A stretch of 21,252 bases of DNA, taken from Candidatus Latescibacterota bacterium (GTDB taxonomy: Bacteria; Latescibacterota; 4484-107; B68-G9). Under the pieces are notes generated by a model. That model ran no database searches. It saw only the letters and a list, made by a program, of their open reading frames with translations, and was not told the DNA's origin. The stretch is taken from NCBI GenBank assembly GCA_012962735.1, contig DTXA01000268.1:1-21252 (forward strand), given 5' to 3'. This document shows positions 1 through 7,627 of the stretch, piece after piece; the first letter of the stretch is position 1, and each line of letters starts with the position of its first letter. The position numbers were made by a program, and so were the translations under genes.

Positions 1-1315
1 AGGCCCAATCCCCACAGGCCTCCCATCTTGGGGTATACTGACAGGGAGAACAGGGCAAGTTCTTGCTGATCGCCCGCACCCGAGGGCCCAAAGGGATGTT
101 CTTGGAAATGCGGGTGGGACCGAAAAGTACAAAAGTGGGTATCCCCAAAGCCCCAGCTATGTGGCCAGGACCACTGTCGTTGCCGATGAATAAACAGCAC
201 TTCTTCAAGACTCCTGCTGTGCCAGAGATGTCATATCTCCCTAAGAGGTTATATACCTCAGGCCAGCCCTCCAGGTCGAACCTGGCAGCCTCGGATGGCC
301 CGCCTATAAGGGCCACCTTGTATCCCCTCCTCACGAGTTCCCAAGCCAGCTTCCTGAAATAAGGCCAACGCTTCCTCTGCCATGCAGGATGGTCTAATGC
401 AGTATCCGACAAAGCTACAACCTTCTCCCTATCCCCCCAAGGAACTTCTACATCCCGGGCCACACAGTAAGGCTCCGGCGTCGGACCAGTGTAGCCCATA
501 AGCCTCGGTATCTTCATATGGTGTTCCGACTCGTGCAGGTCCGGGTTGTCCATCTGAACTTTGTAAAGCCTCTCCCCGCACTGCTGCCTCAGCTTGCCCC
601 CGAAAGCTCTCTCGTAGTCGGCCGACCAGATGGTCAGGAAACCTATGTCGTAGGAGGCATCCTCCTCGGGCTCGGTCAGGGCCTCTACCCCAAAACCCTC
701 CAGCACCTCCACCGAGGGTTTCCTCCCCAACACGGCGATCCGGGCCTCCGGAAGAAGCTCCTTTAAAGCCCTCAGGGCAGGAGTCAACATCACCATATTG
801 CCGATGCCTTGGTCCATCACTACCAAAACCCGGCGATATCTGCTCAGCGCGCTGGGTTGGGAGAGCTCGGACTCCACCCTGCTTAGGGCCTCCCGGGCCT
901 TTTCCCATCCAGGTCTCGCTTGGAGGGCCTTTAAGAGGGCGAGCCTGGCGTCCACAAGCCATCCGTCCTCTTCGTACGCCCTCCCCAAGGCATAAAGAGC
1001 CTCGGGATAATCCGCCTTCAACTCCACCGCCCTGCGCAGGGCCTCCTGTGCCTCTTTTAGTTCCCCCGACTTTAAAGCCATAGCCCCCCAGTTGTAGAAG
1101 GCGGTCGGATCGTACGGCATCCTCCGCGCCGCCTTTCGAAAGGCCTCCTGGGCTTCCTTTACTTTTCCCAAAGCCGCATATGCCCTACCCAAGCCGTAGT
1201 ATGCCTCGCCACGGTTGGGGTTCTCCTGGGCTGCCATGCGGTACAGTTCGATTGCCGCCTCGAGGTCCTCGTCCAGGAGAGCTTCGGCCTGTTTTATCAG
1301 GTCTTCGTAACTCAT
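1..1315 (-). CDS. TPR-glycosyltransferase family 9 (heptosyltransferase-like) fusion, 3' end cut by the window
   Basis: This gene is open for 438 codons from ATG at 1315 and runs off the left edge, so the C-terminus is missing. Residues about 1-137 form roughly four TPR units, with motifs such as AYYGLGRAYAALG and ALYALGRAYEEDG. Residues about 162 onward match glycosyltransferase family 9 (ADP-heptose:LPS heptosyltransferase-like). They carry an N-terminal DQGIGNMVMLTPALRALK stretch and the hallmark C-terminal GNDSGPGHIAGALGIP at about 378-393. They end in the Cys-containing segment PCSPCQ...C seen in many members. No signal peptide or membrane span is visible, so it is probably cytoplasmic. 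It follows the TPR gene by 72 bases, at the end of the flagellar operon. Flagellin or surface glycosylation is an inference from this position; the sugar donor and acceptor cannot be read from the sequence. The start has only a weak AAGG upstream. Confidence 0.85.
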   Translation of the reverse strand, partial: MSYEDLIKQAEALLDEDLEAAIELYRMAAQENPNRGEAYYGLGRAYAALGKVKEAQEAFRKAARRMPYDPTAFYNWGAMALKSGELKEAQEALRRAVELKADYPEALYALGRAYEEDGWLVDARLALLKALQARPGWEKAREALSRVESELSQPSALSRYRRVLVVMDQGIGNMVMLTPALRALKELLPEARIAVLGRKPSVEVLEGFGVEALTEPEEDASYDIGFLTIWSADYERAFGGKLRQQCGERLYKVQMDNPDLHESEHHMKIPRLMGYTGPTPEPYCVARDVEVPWGDREKVVALSDTALDHPAWQRKRWPYFRKLAWELVRRGYKVALIGGPSEAARFDLEGWPEVYNLLGRYDISGTAGVLKKCCLFIGNDSGPGHIAGALGIPTFVLFGPTRISKNIPLGPRVRAISKNLPCSPCQYTPRWEACGDWA

Positions 1316-1336
1316 CCTTACCCTTAGACCTTGAAC

Positions 1337-1390
1337 TAAGGAAGATTGACGACTGGGGGAGAAGGGGGATGGGGGCAAAACGCTTCCTTA
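1337..1390 (-). repeat. Inverted repeat with C-rich loop between the TPR gene and the glycosyltransferase gene
   Basis: An 8-base perfect inverted repeat (TAAGGAAG and CTTCCTTA, 1337-1344 and 1383-1390) flanks a loop of about 38 bases. The upstream arm contains the TAA stop of the TPR gene. In the transcript the loop is rich in C with few G, including three runs of five C. This could be a long-range stem or a Rho-loading stretch. No T-run follows it, so it is not a standard intrinsic terminator. Confidence 0.35.
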
Positions 1391-2464
1391 CTCCACCTCC
1401 AGGCTTACCCTCTCGCCCAACGGCCTACAGAGCTGTTCGTACTTCTCCCTCACGGCAGGCTGGTCCGGCACCAAGTCCAGCGACCTGCCCAAGGCCTCCT
1501 TCGCACCTTCCACGTCGCCTGAGCGTTCCAAGCTCTCGGCTAAGGCGTTGTACACCAGACTCAGTTCGGCCTTCTGACCCTCCATAACCTCCCTGTCACC
1601 CACCTTCAACCTGAGCCACTCTCTGAAGGCCAGGGCAGCATCCCCAGGCCTGTCCCAGGAGAGGTACAGCTTCCCCAACCTCAGGGTTGCGTCCGGGTCC
1701 TCCACGTTGAGCTTGATTGCCTGGGCCAGGAACGACTCCGCCTGTTCGTACATCCCCAGCTCGGCGCAACATATGCCTAAGTGTTTGAAGGCATCCCCGT
1801 CATAGGGGTCGGATATAGCCACCTGGTAGAAGTGTTTGAGGGCCTCCTCGTATGCACCCCTGTACTCCAACAAGAGCCCCATCATAAAGTGGAAGGGTCT
1901 CGCATCCGGGTGCAACTTCAGGAACTCCCCGATGAGCTCCTCGGTTTCTTCGTATCGGCCCTGCTTCAAATAGAGCGACAATATCCCGGCCTCGGCATCG
2001 AGGAAATCTGGCTGCAGCGTCAAGGCCTTTGCGAAGAAGGCCTCCGCATCCTTCTCCATGCCGAGGACTGCACAACATTCCCCGAGCTTACTGTACGCTT
2101 CAAAGTCATCGGGCTGGGCTAACACCACCTGGCGGAAGTGCTCCAAGGCCTGAGGATACTGACCCTTCATCTGGTAGAAGACCCCAAGGTTGAAGTGGGC
2201 CTGCATCAACTCGGGATCCCGTTCTAGGGCCTTTCGGAAGTGAACCTCGGCCTCGTCCTCGGAATCTCCGTGCAGGGCGATTACCCCCCGATAGTTCCAG
2301 TACAGGGGTTCGAAGTCGCTGTCCAGCTTAAGGGCCCGTTCCAGAAACGGCAGGGCTTCTCCATATCGCCCGTGCTCAACTAACCACTCTACGGCCTCGA
2401 CCTGAGCTTCGAAGGAATCCGGGCGCGTCCTGGCCTCTTTCAACACCCTTTCGTCTTCGGACAT
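1388..2464 (-). CDS. Tetratricopeptide repeat protein
   Basis: This 358-residue protein is built almost entirely of TPR units of about 34 residues. They are visible at roughly 17-50, 53-86, 87-120, 121-154, 155-187, 188-221, 222-255 and 256-289, with a degenerate ninth near 300-340. Typical pieces are AHFNLGVFYQMKGQYPQAL and AFKHLGICCAELGMYEQAE. There is no signal peptide or membrane helix and no catalytic domain, so a cytoplasmic protein-binding scaffold is the likely role. It lies 13 bases after csrA with GGGGG near the ATG as ribosome binding site, and precedes a TPR-glycosyltransferase fusion. It may therefore present substrate to that enzyme or act in flagellin handling. The specific partner is unknown. 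The family assignment is firm and the function is inference. Confidence 0.85.
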   Translation of the reverse strand: MSEDERVLKEARTRPDSFEAQVEAVEWLVEHGRYGEALPFLERALKLDSDFEPLYWNYRGVIALHGDSEDEAEVHFRKALERDPELMQAHFNLGVFYQMKGQYPQALEHFRQVVLAQPDDFEAYSKLGECCAVLGMEKDAEAFFAKALTLQPDFLDAEAGILSLYLKQGRYEETEELIGEFLKLHPDARPFHFMMGLLLEYRGAYEEALKHFYQVAISDPYDGDAFKHLGICCAELGMYEQAESFLAQAIKLNVEDPDATLRLGKLYLSWDRPGDAALAFREWLRLKVGDREVMEGQKAELSLVYNALAESLERSGDVEGAKEALGRSLDLVPDQPAVREKYEQLCRPLGERVSLEVE

Positions 2465-2477
2465 AACTACCCCCTAT

Positions 2478-2711
2478 TTATCGCTTCTGCCTCCAGATCT
2501 CCGCCACCCGCCGCAGCACCTCCGGGCCGCCCTGGGCGGCCTTTCTGTTCTCCTCCTGAATCCTCTTGTACACCTCCTCCCTATGCACTCCTATCTGCCC
2601 CGGCGCCTCTATCCCCAAGCGAACCTGACGGCCGCCAACCCCAACGACTATCACCCTGATGGAATCGCCTATCATTATGCTTTCACCTGGCTTTCTCGTC
2701 AGTATGAGCAT
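2478..2711 (-). CDS. csrA: Carbon storage regulator CsrA (translational regulator)
   Basis: This 77-residue protein has the CsrA fold signature. It starts MLILTRKPGESIMIGD, followed by IRVIVVGVGGRQVRLGIEAP and the conserved VHREEVY segment that contains the RNA-binding Arg. CsrA dimers bind GGA motifs near ribosome binding sites; in flagellated bacteria outside the gamma-proteobacteria they typically repress flagellin translation and are held back by FliW. The C-terminal tail is about 15 residues longer than the E. coli protein, which is common in FliW-containing bacteria. It lies 6 bases after fliW, the usual fliW-csrA pair, and has no obvious ribosome binding site of its own. It is probably translated by coupling to fliW. 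Confidence 0.97.
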   Translation of the reverse strand: MLILTRKPGESIMIGDSIRVIVVGVGGRQVRLGIEAPGQIGVHREEVYKRIQEENRKAAQGGPEVLRRVAEIWRQKR

Positions 2712-2717
2712 AGTCGT

Positions 2718-3146
2718 TCAGCCGTCAATGGCTGCCCGCTGAACGCTTACGGAAAATAGAGGATGGGCCACCCGAAAGTTCTCCGAGTCCACTACCACCT
2801 GTCTTCCAACACAATGTCGGACATCTATCAATATGGGCCCCTTAAGATTGACTGTGGCGCGTTCTGGGCTATCGCTCAGGGTCACCACCAAATATACGGC
2901 CCAATTTCCGTCGTCGAGGTACGGGCGAAGGTCCTCTATGTATCCTTCGATCAAGGCCCCGGGCAGGAGGGGCAGCCCAAACTCCGGCTCGTCTAAGCAG
3001 ACCAACCAGAGGAAGGGTGAGGTGTCCTCCGCATCCACCAAGAAGAACCTTTTGTAATCGGGAAACCCGACGATCCCCCTTTCGAACCGGATCACCTTCT
3101 CCTGCGGTACCATCAGCTCACCGAACTGTCGGGTGTACAGCTTCAT
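2718..3146 (-). CDS. fliW: Flagellar assembly factor FliW (CsrA antagonist)
   Basis: This 142-residue protein is full length for FliW. It shows the family pattern: an N-terminal beta strand with IRFERGIVGFPDYKRFFL, a central LWLVCLDEPEFGLPLL, then ATVNLKGPILI and GRQVV near the C-terminus. FliW binds either flagellin or CsrA. When flagellin is exported, freed FliW captures CsrA and relieves repression of flagellin translation. The ATG overlaps the stop of flgL by four bases (ATGA), and csrA follows 6 bases later. The flgL-fliW-csrA order is widespread in bacteria that use this switch. The flagellin gene itself is not in the window. Confidence 0.95.
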   Translation of the reverse strand: MKLYTRQFGELMVPQEKVIRFERGIVGFPDYKRFFLVDAEDTSPFLWLVCLDEPEFGLPLLPGALIEGYIEDLRPYLDDGNWAVYLVVTLSDSPERATVNLKGPILIDVRHCVGRQVVVDSENFRVAHPLFSVSVQRAAIDG

Positions 3147-4255
3147 AGCTCTAAGAAGTCCACAAGGCTGGGCTGAACGACCCGGCTTCCGAGCTGCAGG
3201 GCCGCCCGATAGATCGCCTCTTGTCGCTGAAGTTCGACGATGGCCTGGGCGATATCCGTCCCCTCTATAGCGTCCAACAGGCCTTGGGCGTTCAGGCGTT
3301 CCCGATCCAGCAACTGTCTGGTGGCCTCCATCCTCTCTATACGGGTCCCCAAGTCCGCCAGATGGCTATCTAACCGGCCTAAGAGTATGTCCACCTTTAT
3401 GATAAGGGCCCTTATGCCTCCCCCGTCGTCCCGCACTAGCAGGTCCCTGGTCTGGATCAGGACCTGGAAGGCATCCGGTTCCCCTCCGAAGACCTCAGGA
3501 CCTGTTATGTTCGCCTGCATGGTGAGGCCCTCACCTACGGCCCTGTATATCTTACCCGAAATGCCCTCGGGGTTCTCCCGGACCGAGCTTATCCCCTGGG
3601 TCCGGTAATCCACTTGGTAAGCGGCTCCGTCCGCCATGCTCCCGGAGGAGAGGACAGTTATGGTGCCCTTCTCGTAGTCGACAGTGTAATCCACTCCCTC
3701 CCTGTAGGTGGTGCTTCCGTCCGTAACCGTTAGAGACCCCTGTTCTATCTGGGTATGGGCCAGGGGCACGGCCGTGTTGTAGGTGGCAGTGAATTCCTCT
3801 ATAGCCTCGTAGGAGGCGGTGTACGGGGTGGTTTGGGTCTCGGTGCCGCCGAAAATGTGCCTCCCCTCCTTTTGTGAGTTGGCTATCTGGAGGAGGCTCT
3901 CCAAAAGCTGCTCTACGCGATATGCCAATGCCTTGCGGCTCTGGGCGTCCATAGAGTCGTCGGCAGCCCTGAGGAGGGTCGTCCGGACGTCCGAAAAGAT
4001 CTCCCATATCTCCCGTAGGGCCCCCTCCGTGGTGCTCATCCAATCCTCCGCCTCGTCTATATTGCTTTGATATCCTTCTATCCGCTTTACGAGGGAGCGC
4101 AGCCGGAGGAGGCGGCCAACTCCCGCCGGGTCGTCAGAAGGCCTGTTGATACGCCTGCTCGTGGCGATCTGAGTCTGCAACTCGAACAAATCCAAGCGGT
4201 TCCTGTCAAGGTTATACAGGAAAGAGGAGCTTAGCAGCTTATAGGTGACCCGCAT
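3143..4255 (-). CDS. flgL: Flagellar hook-associated protein 3 (FlgL, hook-filament junction)
   Basis: This 370-residue protein starts MRVTYKLLSSSFLYNLDRN and has the flagellin-like N-terminal helix with RRINRPSDDPAGVGR. Its C-terminus contains ERLNAQGLLDAIEGTDIAQA followed by the helix VELQRQEAIYRAALQLGSRV. These paired N- and C-terminal helices form the D0/D1 core shared by FlgL and flagellin. FlgL sits distal to FlgK and starts the filament. Residues about 172-219 form an extra beta-rich insert with GVDYTVDY and YQVDY motifs, probably a surface-exposed domain. The gene lies 12 bases after flgK, with GGGAAAAG before the ATG. It overlaps fliW by four bases. It is not flagellin, because it is too short, carries the FlgL-type N-terminus and follows flgK directly. 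Confidence 0.93.
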   Translation of the reverse strand: MRVTYKLLSSSFLYNLDRNRLDLFELQTQIATSRRINRPSDDPAGVGRLLRLRSLVKRIEGYQSNIDEAEDWMSTTEGALREIWEIFSDVRTTLLRAADDSMDAQSRKALAYRVEQLLESLLQIANSQKEGRHIFGGTETQTTPYTASYEAIEEFTATYNTAVPLAHTQIEQGSLTVTDGSTTYREGVDYTVDYEKGTITVLSSGSMADGAAYQVDYRTQGISSVRENPEGISGKIYRAVGEGLTMQANITGPEVFGGEPDAFQVLIQTRDLLVRDDGGGIRALIIKVDILLGRLDSHLADLGTRIERMEATRQLLDRERLNAQGLLDAIEGTDIAQAIVELQRQEAIYRAALQLGSRVVQPSLVDFLEL

Positions 4256-4267
4256 GGCTTTTCCCTA

Positions 4268-5644
4268 TCATCCAACCATATCCAAAGTGGCCTGGATCAT
4301 CCTATCCAGGACCAAGGTCAGCCGGGCCGCAGCAACGTAGGCGTGTTGGTACTGGATAAGCTGGACCATTTCCTCATCCAAGGAGACCCCGATGGCGGAT
4401 TCCCTCTCGTTTCGAAAGCGCTCGAGAAGGAGTTCGTGGTTATCCCGCATAAACTGGGCCTCCTGTAGGTCCTGGCCCAACTGACTTATCAGAGACCTAT
4501 AGTAATCGTCCAATGTGAAGCCCTCTATCGCCCGTTCGTACTCTAAGTCAGCTATGGCCAGAGCATTGCTGCCGTCCCCCGGATGGCCGTCCTTAGAGGC
4601 GGCTATGTTGGAGGGGTTCCCCTTCACAGCATCGCTGAGGTCTATATCCCCCGCCCCCTCGACGCCCGACCTGAAAAAGTCCACCCCAGTGGCCCCTTCT
4701 AAGGTATATCCGGCCCTGTGGACCGAGTTGACCTCCCGGGCGAGCGTCCGAGCCAGCTTGTCCAAAGTTTCCATGTAAGACTTAATCTTATCGTCCCTCA
4801 CCTCCAAGACCCCCCCGAGTTCCCCCCCGGATATCCCAACCTCCCTGGAGTCCGACTCCCAGACCACTTTCTCTGTCGGTCGACCCCCCTCGGCTTCCGG
4901 GATGGCGGCCAGCCTGGATACCTCCTTCCCCTCCACCAAGGGCCTCCCATTCAAAAAGACGCTGACCATAACGTCTTGGCCCTCGACCACCTGTACGTCC
5001 ACCAACCTCGAAAGCCGGTCCAAGAGTAAATCCCTGCGGTCCCTGTCGTCGTTCGCCTGGGAACCGCGGGATTCTATGTTGAGGATCTGGACGTTGAGCC
5101 TTGCTATCTGCTCTATTATGCGGTTGACCTCCTCCACCCTCGAATCCACCAAGGTGTTCATATTATATTGCATATCCTTAAGCTGCCGGTCCAGTCTCCG
5201 GAGGGCTTCCACCAAGGTCCCCGCCCGCCCCAGTACGATCTGCCTCGCTGATAGGCTTTCGGGATGGTCTGCCAGGGACCGCCAGCTATCCCAGAACTCC
5301 CTCAGGATGGAGTTCAACCCACCGTCGGAGGGCTCTGCGAACACCCCCTCCACCTCGGCCAGGGCCTGTTCGGCCTGCGCCCATCTGCCCAGGTCCCCGC
5401 TGGCTGTCCTGACCTGCTCGTCTAAGAACCTGTCCCTCACCCTCTCGATCTCCGCCACCTGTACCCCTGTCCCCAACATCCCATAGGGGGTCTCCAGGGG
5501 CCTGGTCGCCTCCGCCACCACCCGCTGGCGGGTATACCCCTCCGTGTTCGCATTGGCTATGTTGTGGCCGGTGATCTGTAGGCCGTATCGTTGCACGGCT
5601 AAGGCACTTCTGGCTACATATAGCGCGTCCGAGATGCGGGACAT
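4268..5644 (-). CDS. flgK: Flagellar hook-associated protein 1 (FlgK, hook-filament junction)
   Basis: This 458-residue protein has the flagellar rod/hook N-terminal signature ALAVQRYGLQITGHNIANAN followed by TEGYTRQRV, and the C-terminal EEMVQLIQYQHAYVAAARL typical of FlgK. A coiled-coil-like region (about residues 140-180, with VDSRVEEVNRIIEQIARLN) is the D1 segment of FlgK. The length is at the short end for the family (about 450-600), so the variable surface domains are reduced. FlgK is exported by the flagellar secretion system and caps the hook before FlgL. The gene lies 20 bases after flgN, which encodes its likely chaperone, and has a clear AAAGGAG ribosome binding site 8 bases before the ATG. 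Confidence 0.95.
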   Translation of the reverse strand: MSRISDALYVARSALAVQRYGLQITGHNIANANTEGYTRQRVVAEATRPLETPYGMLGTGVQVAEIERVRDRFLDEQVRTASGDLGRWAQAEQALAEVEGVFAEPSDGGLNSILREFWDSWRSLADHPESLSARQIVLGRAGTLVEALRRLDRQLKDMQYNMNTLVDSRVEEVNRIIEQIARLNVQILNIESRGSQANDDRDRRDLLLDRLSRLVDVQVVEGQDVMVSVFLNGRPLVEGKEVSRLAAIPEAEGGRPTEKVVWESDSREVGISGGELGGVLEVRDDKIKSYMETLDKLARTLAREVNSVHRAGYTLEGATGVDFFRSGVEGAGDIDLSDAVKGNPSNIAASKDGHPGDGSNALAIADLEYERAIEGFTLDDYYRSLISQLGQDLQEAQFMRDNHELLLERFRNERESAIGVSLDEEMVQLIQYQHAYVAAARLTLVLDRMIQATLDMVG

Positions 5645-5664
5645 ATGTATCTCCTTTGATTTAT

Positions 5665-6162
5665 TTACGCTTCGATGTCCACCAAAAAAGGCCCTCTATC
5701 GGTCTCTTCCCCTCCGTACCCTTCCTGCCTCCTCAGCCCTGCCAGAATCCGCACGTTCTGGTCCACGAACCTCAGCGCATGCTCTATGAGGAACCGGTTG
5801 GTCTCGTTGGTGCGCCGGACCTTTTTCAAGAGCTCCGAGAGCGTGCCCCTGAGCTCAGAAAGCCTCTGGGCATATTCTTCCTCCACAGCGGCGATGACCC
5901 TCGGGAGGTTGAGGTCCTCGGGCAGGGCGTTCAAATGTCCAGAAAGGTCCTGCACTACGTCCTTCTGTTTGCGTTCCAAGCCTTGGGCCTCCTCGAGGAT
6001 CCGGGCCTTCCTGCGGGTGCTCTGCAGGAATCCATCCCTATCCCCTTCCACGAGGGTGCGCCTCTGCTCCAAGAGCACGTCCAAAAGCCGCTGGAAGGCA
6101 GCTATCTCCTCCTCCATCAGGCTCACCATCCGGGCGAGCACTACTTGAACGTCTCCCTTCAT
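5665..6162 (-). CDS. flgN: FlgN-family flagellar export chaperone
   Basis: This 165-residue protein is almost entirely alpha-helical and charged, with long heptad-like stretches such as MVSLMEEEIAAFQRLLDVL near the N-terminus and RTNETNRFLIEHALRFVDQN near the C-terminus. The latter resembles the conserved FlgN C-terminal helix that binds FlgK and FlgL. FlgN proteins keep these junction proteins unfolded and bring them to the export gate. The ATG overlaps the flgJ stop by four bases (ATGA), and flgK follows directly. The family call rests on length, helix pattern and gene order, because FlgN sequences diverge strongly. Confidence 0.8.
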   Translation of the reverse strand: MKGDVQVVLARMVSLMEEEIAAFQRLLDVLLEQRRTLVEGDRDGFLQSTRRKARILEEAQGLERKQKDVVQDLSGHLNALPEDLNLPRVIAAVEEEYAQRLSELRGTLSELLKKVRRTNETNRFLIEHALRFVDQNVRILAGLRRQEGYGGEETDRGPFLVDIEA

Positions 6163-6458
6163 CGTCCCACCTCTTGCATACGGCCCTGGACCTCTATCCG
6201 CTTCAGCTCCCTGTATAGAATCTCCCCGATCCTGACCCCTCGGCGGGAGGCCAGCTTGGCGACCTCATATGCCCACATATCCCGGTAGACCTCCTCCCCC
6301 AAGCTCTCTTTGAGTATCCCTACCTTTGGGACCGTGTCCTTCATCGCCTTGAAGAGGTAATTCAGGAATATGGCGGCGAACTCCTGGCACGCCTTGCGGA
6401 GCTTTCGGCCTTCCGCAGAGGAGGAGGGTAAATCGGACGATACGGTGCCGATGTACAT
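6159..6458 (-). CDS. flgJ: FlgJ rod-binding domain protein, without a muramidase domain
   Basis: This 99-residue protein corresponds only to the N-terminal rod-scaffold domain of FlgJ (Rod-binding family). The visible signature is KLRKACQEFAAIFLNYLFKA followed by MKDTVPKVG and YRDMWAYEVAKLASRRGVRI. FlgJ helps assemble the rod in the periplasm. The C-terminal peptidoglycan hydrolase domain of the enterobacterial protein is absent, which is normal in many other phyla; a separate hydrolase would then be needed. It starts 39 bases after flgI with GGAG as the ribosome binding site, and overlaps flgN by four bases. Confidence 0.9.
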   Translation of the reverse strand: MYIGTVSSDLPSSSAEGRKLRKACQEFAAIFLNYLFKAMKDTVPKVGILKESLGEEVYRDMWAYEVAKLASRRGVRIGEILYRELKRIEVQGRMQEVGR

Positions 6459-6497
6459 CTAAGTCTCCAAACTTATTTATCGAAGGGGTCTCCCTGC

Positions 6498-7610
6498 TCA
6501 CATAATAACTAGCTCGGCCTTGAGGGCCCCGGCCTCCTTGAGAGCCTGGAATATGGCGATCAGATCCCTCGGAGAGACTCCTAAGGCGTTTAAAGCCTTG
6601 GCCAGATCTCCCACAGTGGCCGATGCCGGCAGGGCCGAGATTCCCGCTACCTGGGTCTCCGCAGCTATCTGGACTTCTGGCACGACCACCGTCTGTCCCC
6701 GGGAGAAAGGCAGAGGCTGGGAGATCACCGGGGTCACACCTATCCGGATGGTGAGGTTCTCGTGGGCGACGGCTGCATCAGAGACCCGCACGTGTTGGCC
6801 CACCACAACCGTTCCCGTACGCTCGTTGATGACCACCCGGGCGACCTCGTCTGGCTCCACCTCTACTGGCTCTAAGGCGGCGATCAGCTCCACCACTCCC
6901 CCCTCGACCCTGTACTTCGGGGGTATGGGCAGGGCCACAGTGCCGGCGTCCGAAGCCACCGCAACCTTACTCCCCCCGAACAGGGAGAGGTTGATGGCCT
7001 CAGCGATGCGCACGGCCGTGGTGAAATCCGGCCGGTGGAGGACCAGGGTGAGTGTATCCCCTAAAGGCCTGAGCTTAGGAACTCGCTCCACCATCCCGCC
7101 TCCCGGAACCCGGCCCACCAGGGTGTAGTTCCTCCTCAGCCTCTCCCCCATCCCGGCCTCGACATTGAACCCCCCTATGGAGATCGGCCCCTGGGCGTAG
7201 GCGTATACCTCCCCATCCCTTCCCACCAGAGGTGTCATCAACAGTGTGCCCCCCTCGAGGCTCCTCGCATCCCCCATAGACGCCACCACCACGTCCACCC
7301 TGTTCCCCGGCCGGACCGATGGGGGAAGGGAGGCCGTGACCATCACAGCGGCCACATTGCGAGGCCTTATCCTCTCCTTGGGCACGGAGATCCCGAAGTG
7401 CTGGAGCATATTGGCAACCGACTGTGCTGTGAACGCCGCTCCGTTCCTGTCCCCGGTCCTATCCAGGCCGACCACCAGTCCGTATCCCGTCACCGGGAAG
7501 GCCTCCATGCCCTGTACCCTGACCAGGTCCTTCACCCTCACTGGAACAGCGGCTGTGCCTCCCGCCAAAAAAATGGCCGAGAGCCATACGAAATTCAACG
7601 CATTCCGCAT
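6498..7610 (-). CDS. flgI: Flagellar P-ring protein FlgI
   Basis: This 370-residue protein is the usual length for FlgI. A signal peptide covers about residues 1-21 (hydrophobic FVWLSAIFLAGGTAA, likely cut near the Ala pair). Family motifs follow: VRVKDLVRVQGM, GYGLVVGLDRTGD, RNVAAVMVTASLPP, and the C-terminal TVGDLAKALNALGVSPRDLI. FlgI forms the peptidoglycan-level ring around the distal rod and is assembled with help from FlgA. The gene lies 17 bases after flgH. Together with flgH it shows that the host has an outer membrane. Confidence 0.97.
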   Translation of the reverse strand: MRNALNFVWLSAIFLAGGTAAVPVRVKDLVRVQGMEAFPVTGYGLVVGLDRTGDRNGAAFTAQSVANMLQHFGISVPKERIRPRNVAAVMVTASLPPSVRPGNRVDVVVASMGDARSLEGGTLLMTPLVGRDGEVYAYAQGPISIGGFNVEAGMGERLRRNYTLVGRVPGGGMVERVPKLRPLGDTLTLVLHRPDFTTAVRIAEAINLSLFGGSKVAVASDAGTVALPIPPKYRVEGGVVELIAALEPVEVEPDEVARVVINERTGTVVVGQHVRVSDAAVAHENLTIRIGVTPVISQPLPFSRGQTVVVPEVQIAAETQVAGISALPASATVGDLAKALNALGVSPRDLIAIFQALKEAGALKAELVIM

Positions 7611-7627
7611 TTTCCCCAGTCCCTAAC

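Noticed and set aside
429..962. A minus-strand open frame of 177 codons
   Set aside because: It overlaps the TPR-GT9 gene in another frame and has the Gly/Arg/Pro-rich composition of a shadow frame. The GT9 frame is open throughout and has family motifs.
1353..1375. Possible G-quadruplex on the plus strand
   Set aside because: Only three runs of five G are present, one short of what an intramolecular quadruplex needs.
2770..2790. A further copy of the CGGAGAACTTT...GGG element inside fliW
   Set aside because: It lies in the coding sequence for a conserved Ser-Glu-Asn-Phe-Arg stretch and is shorter, so chance is the simpler explanation.
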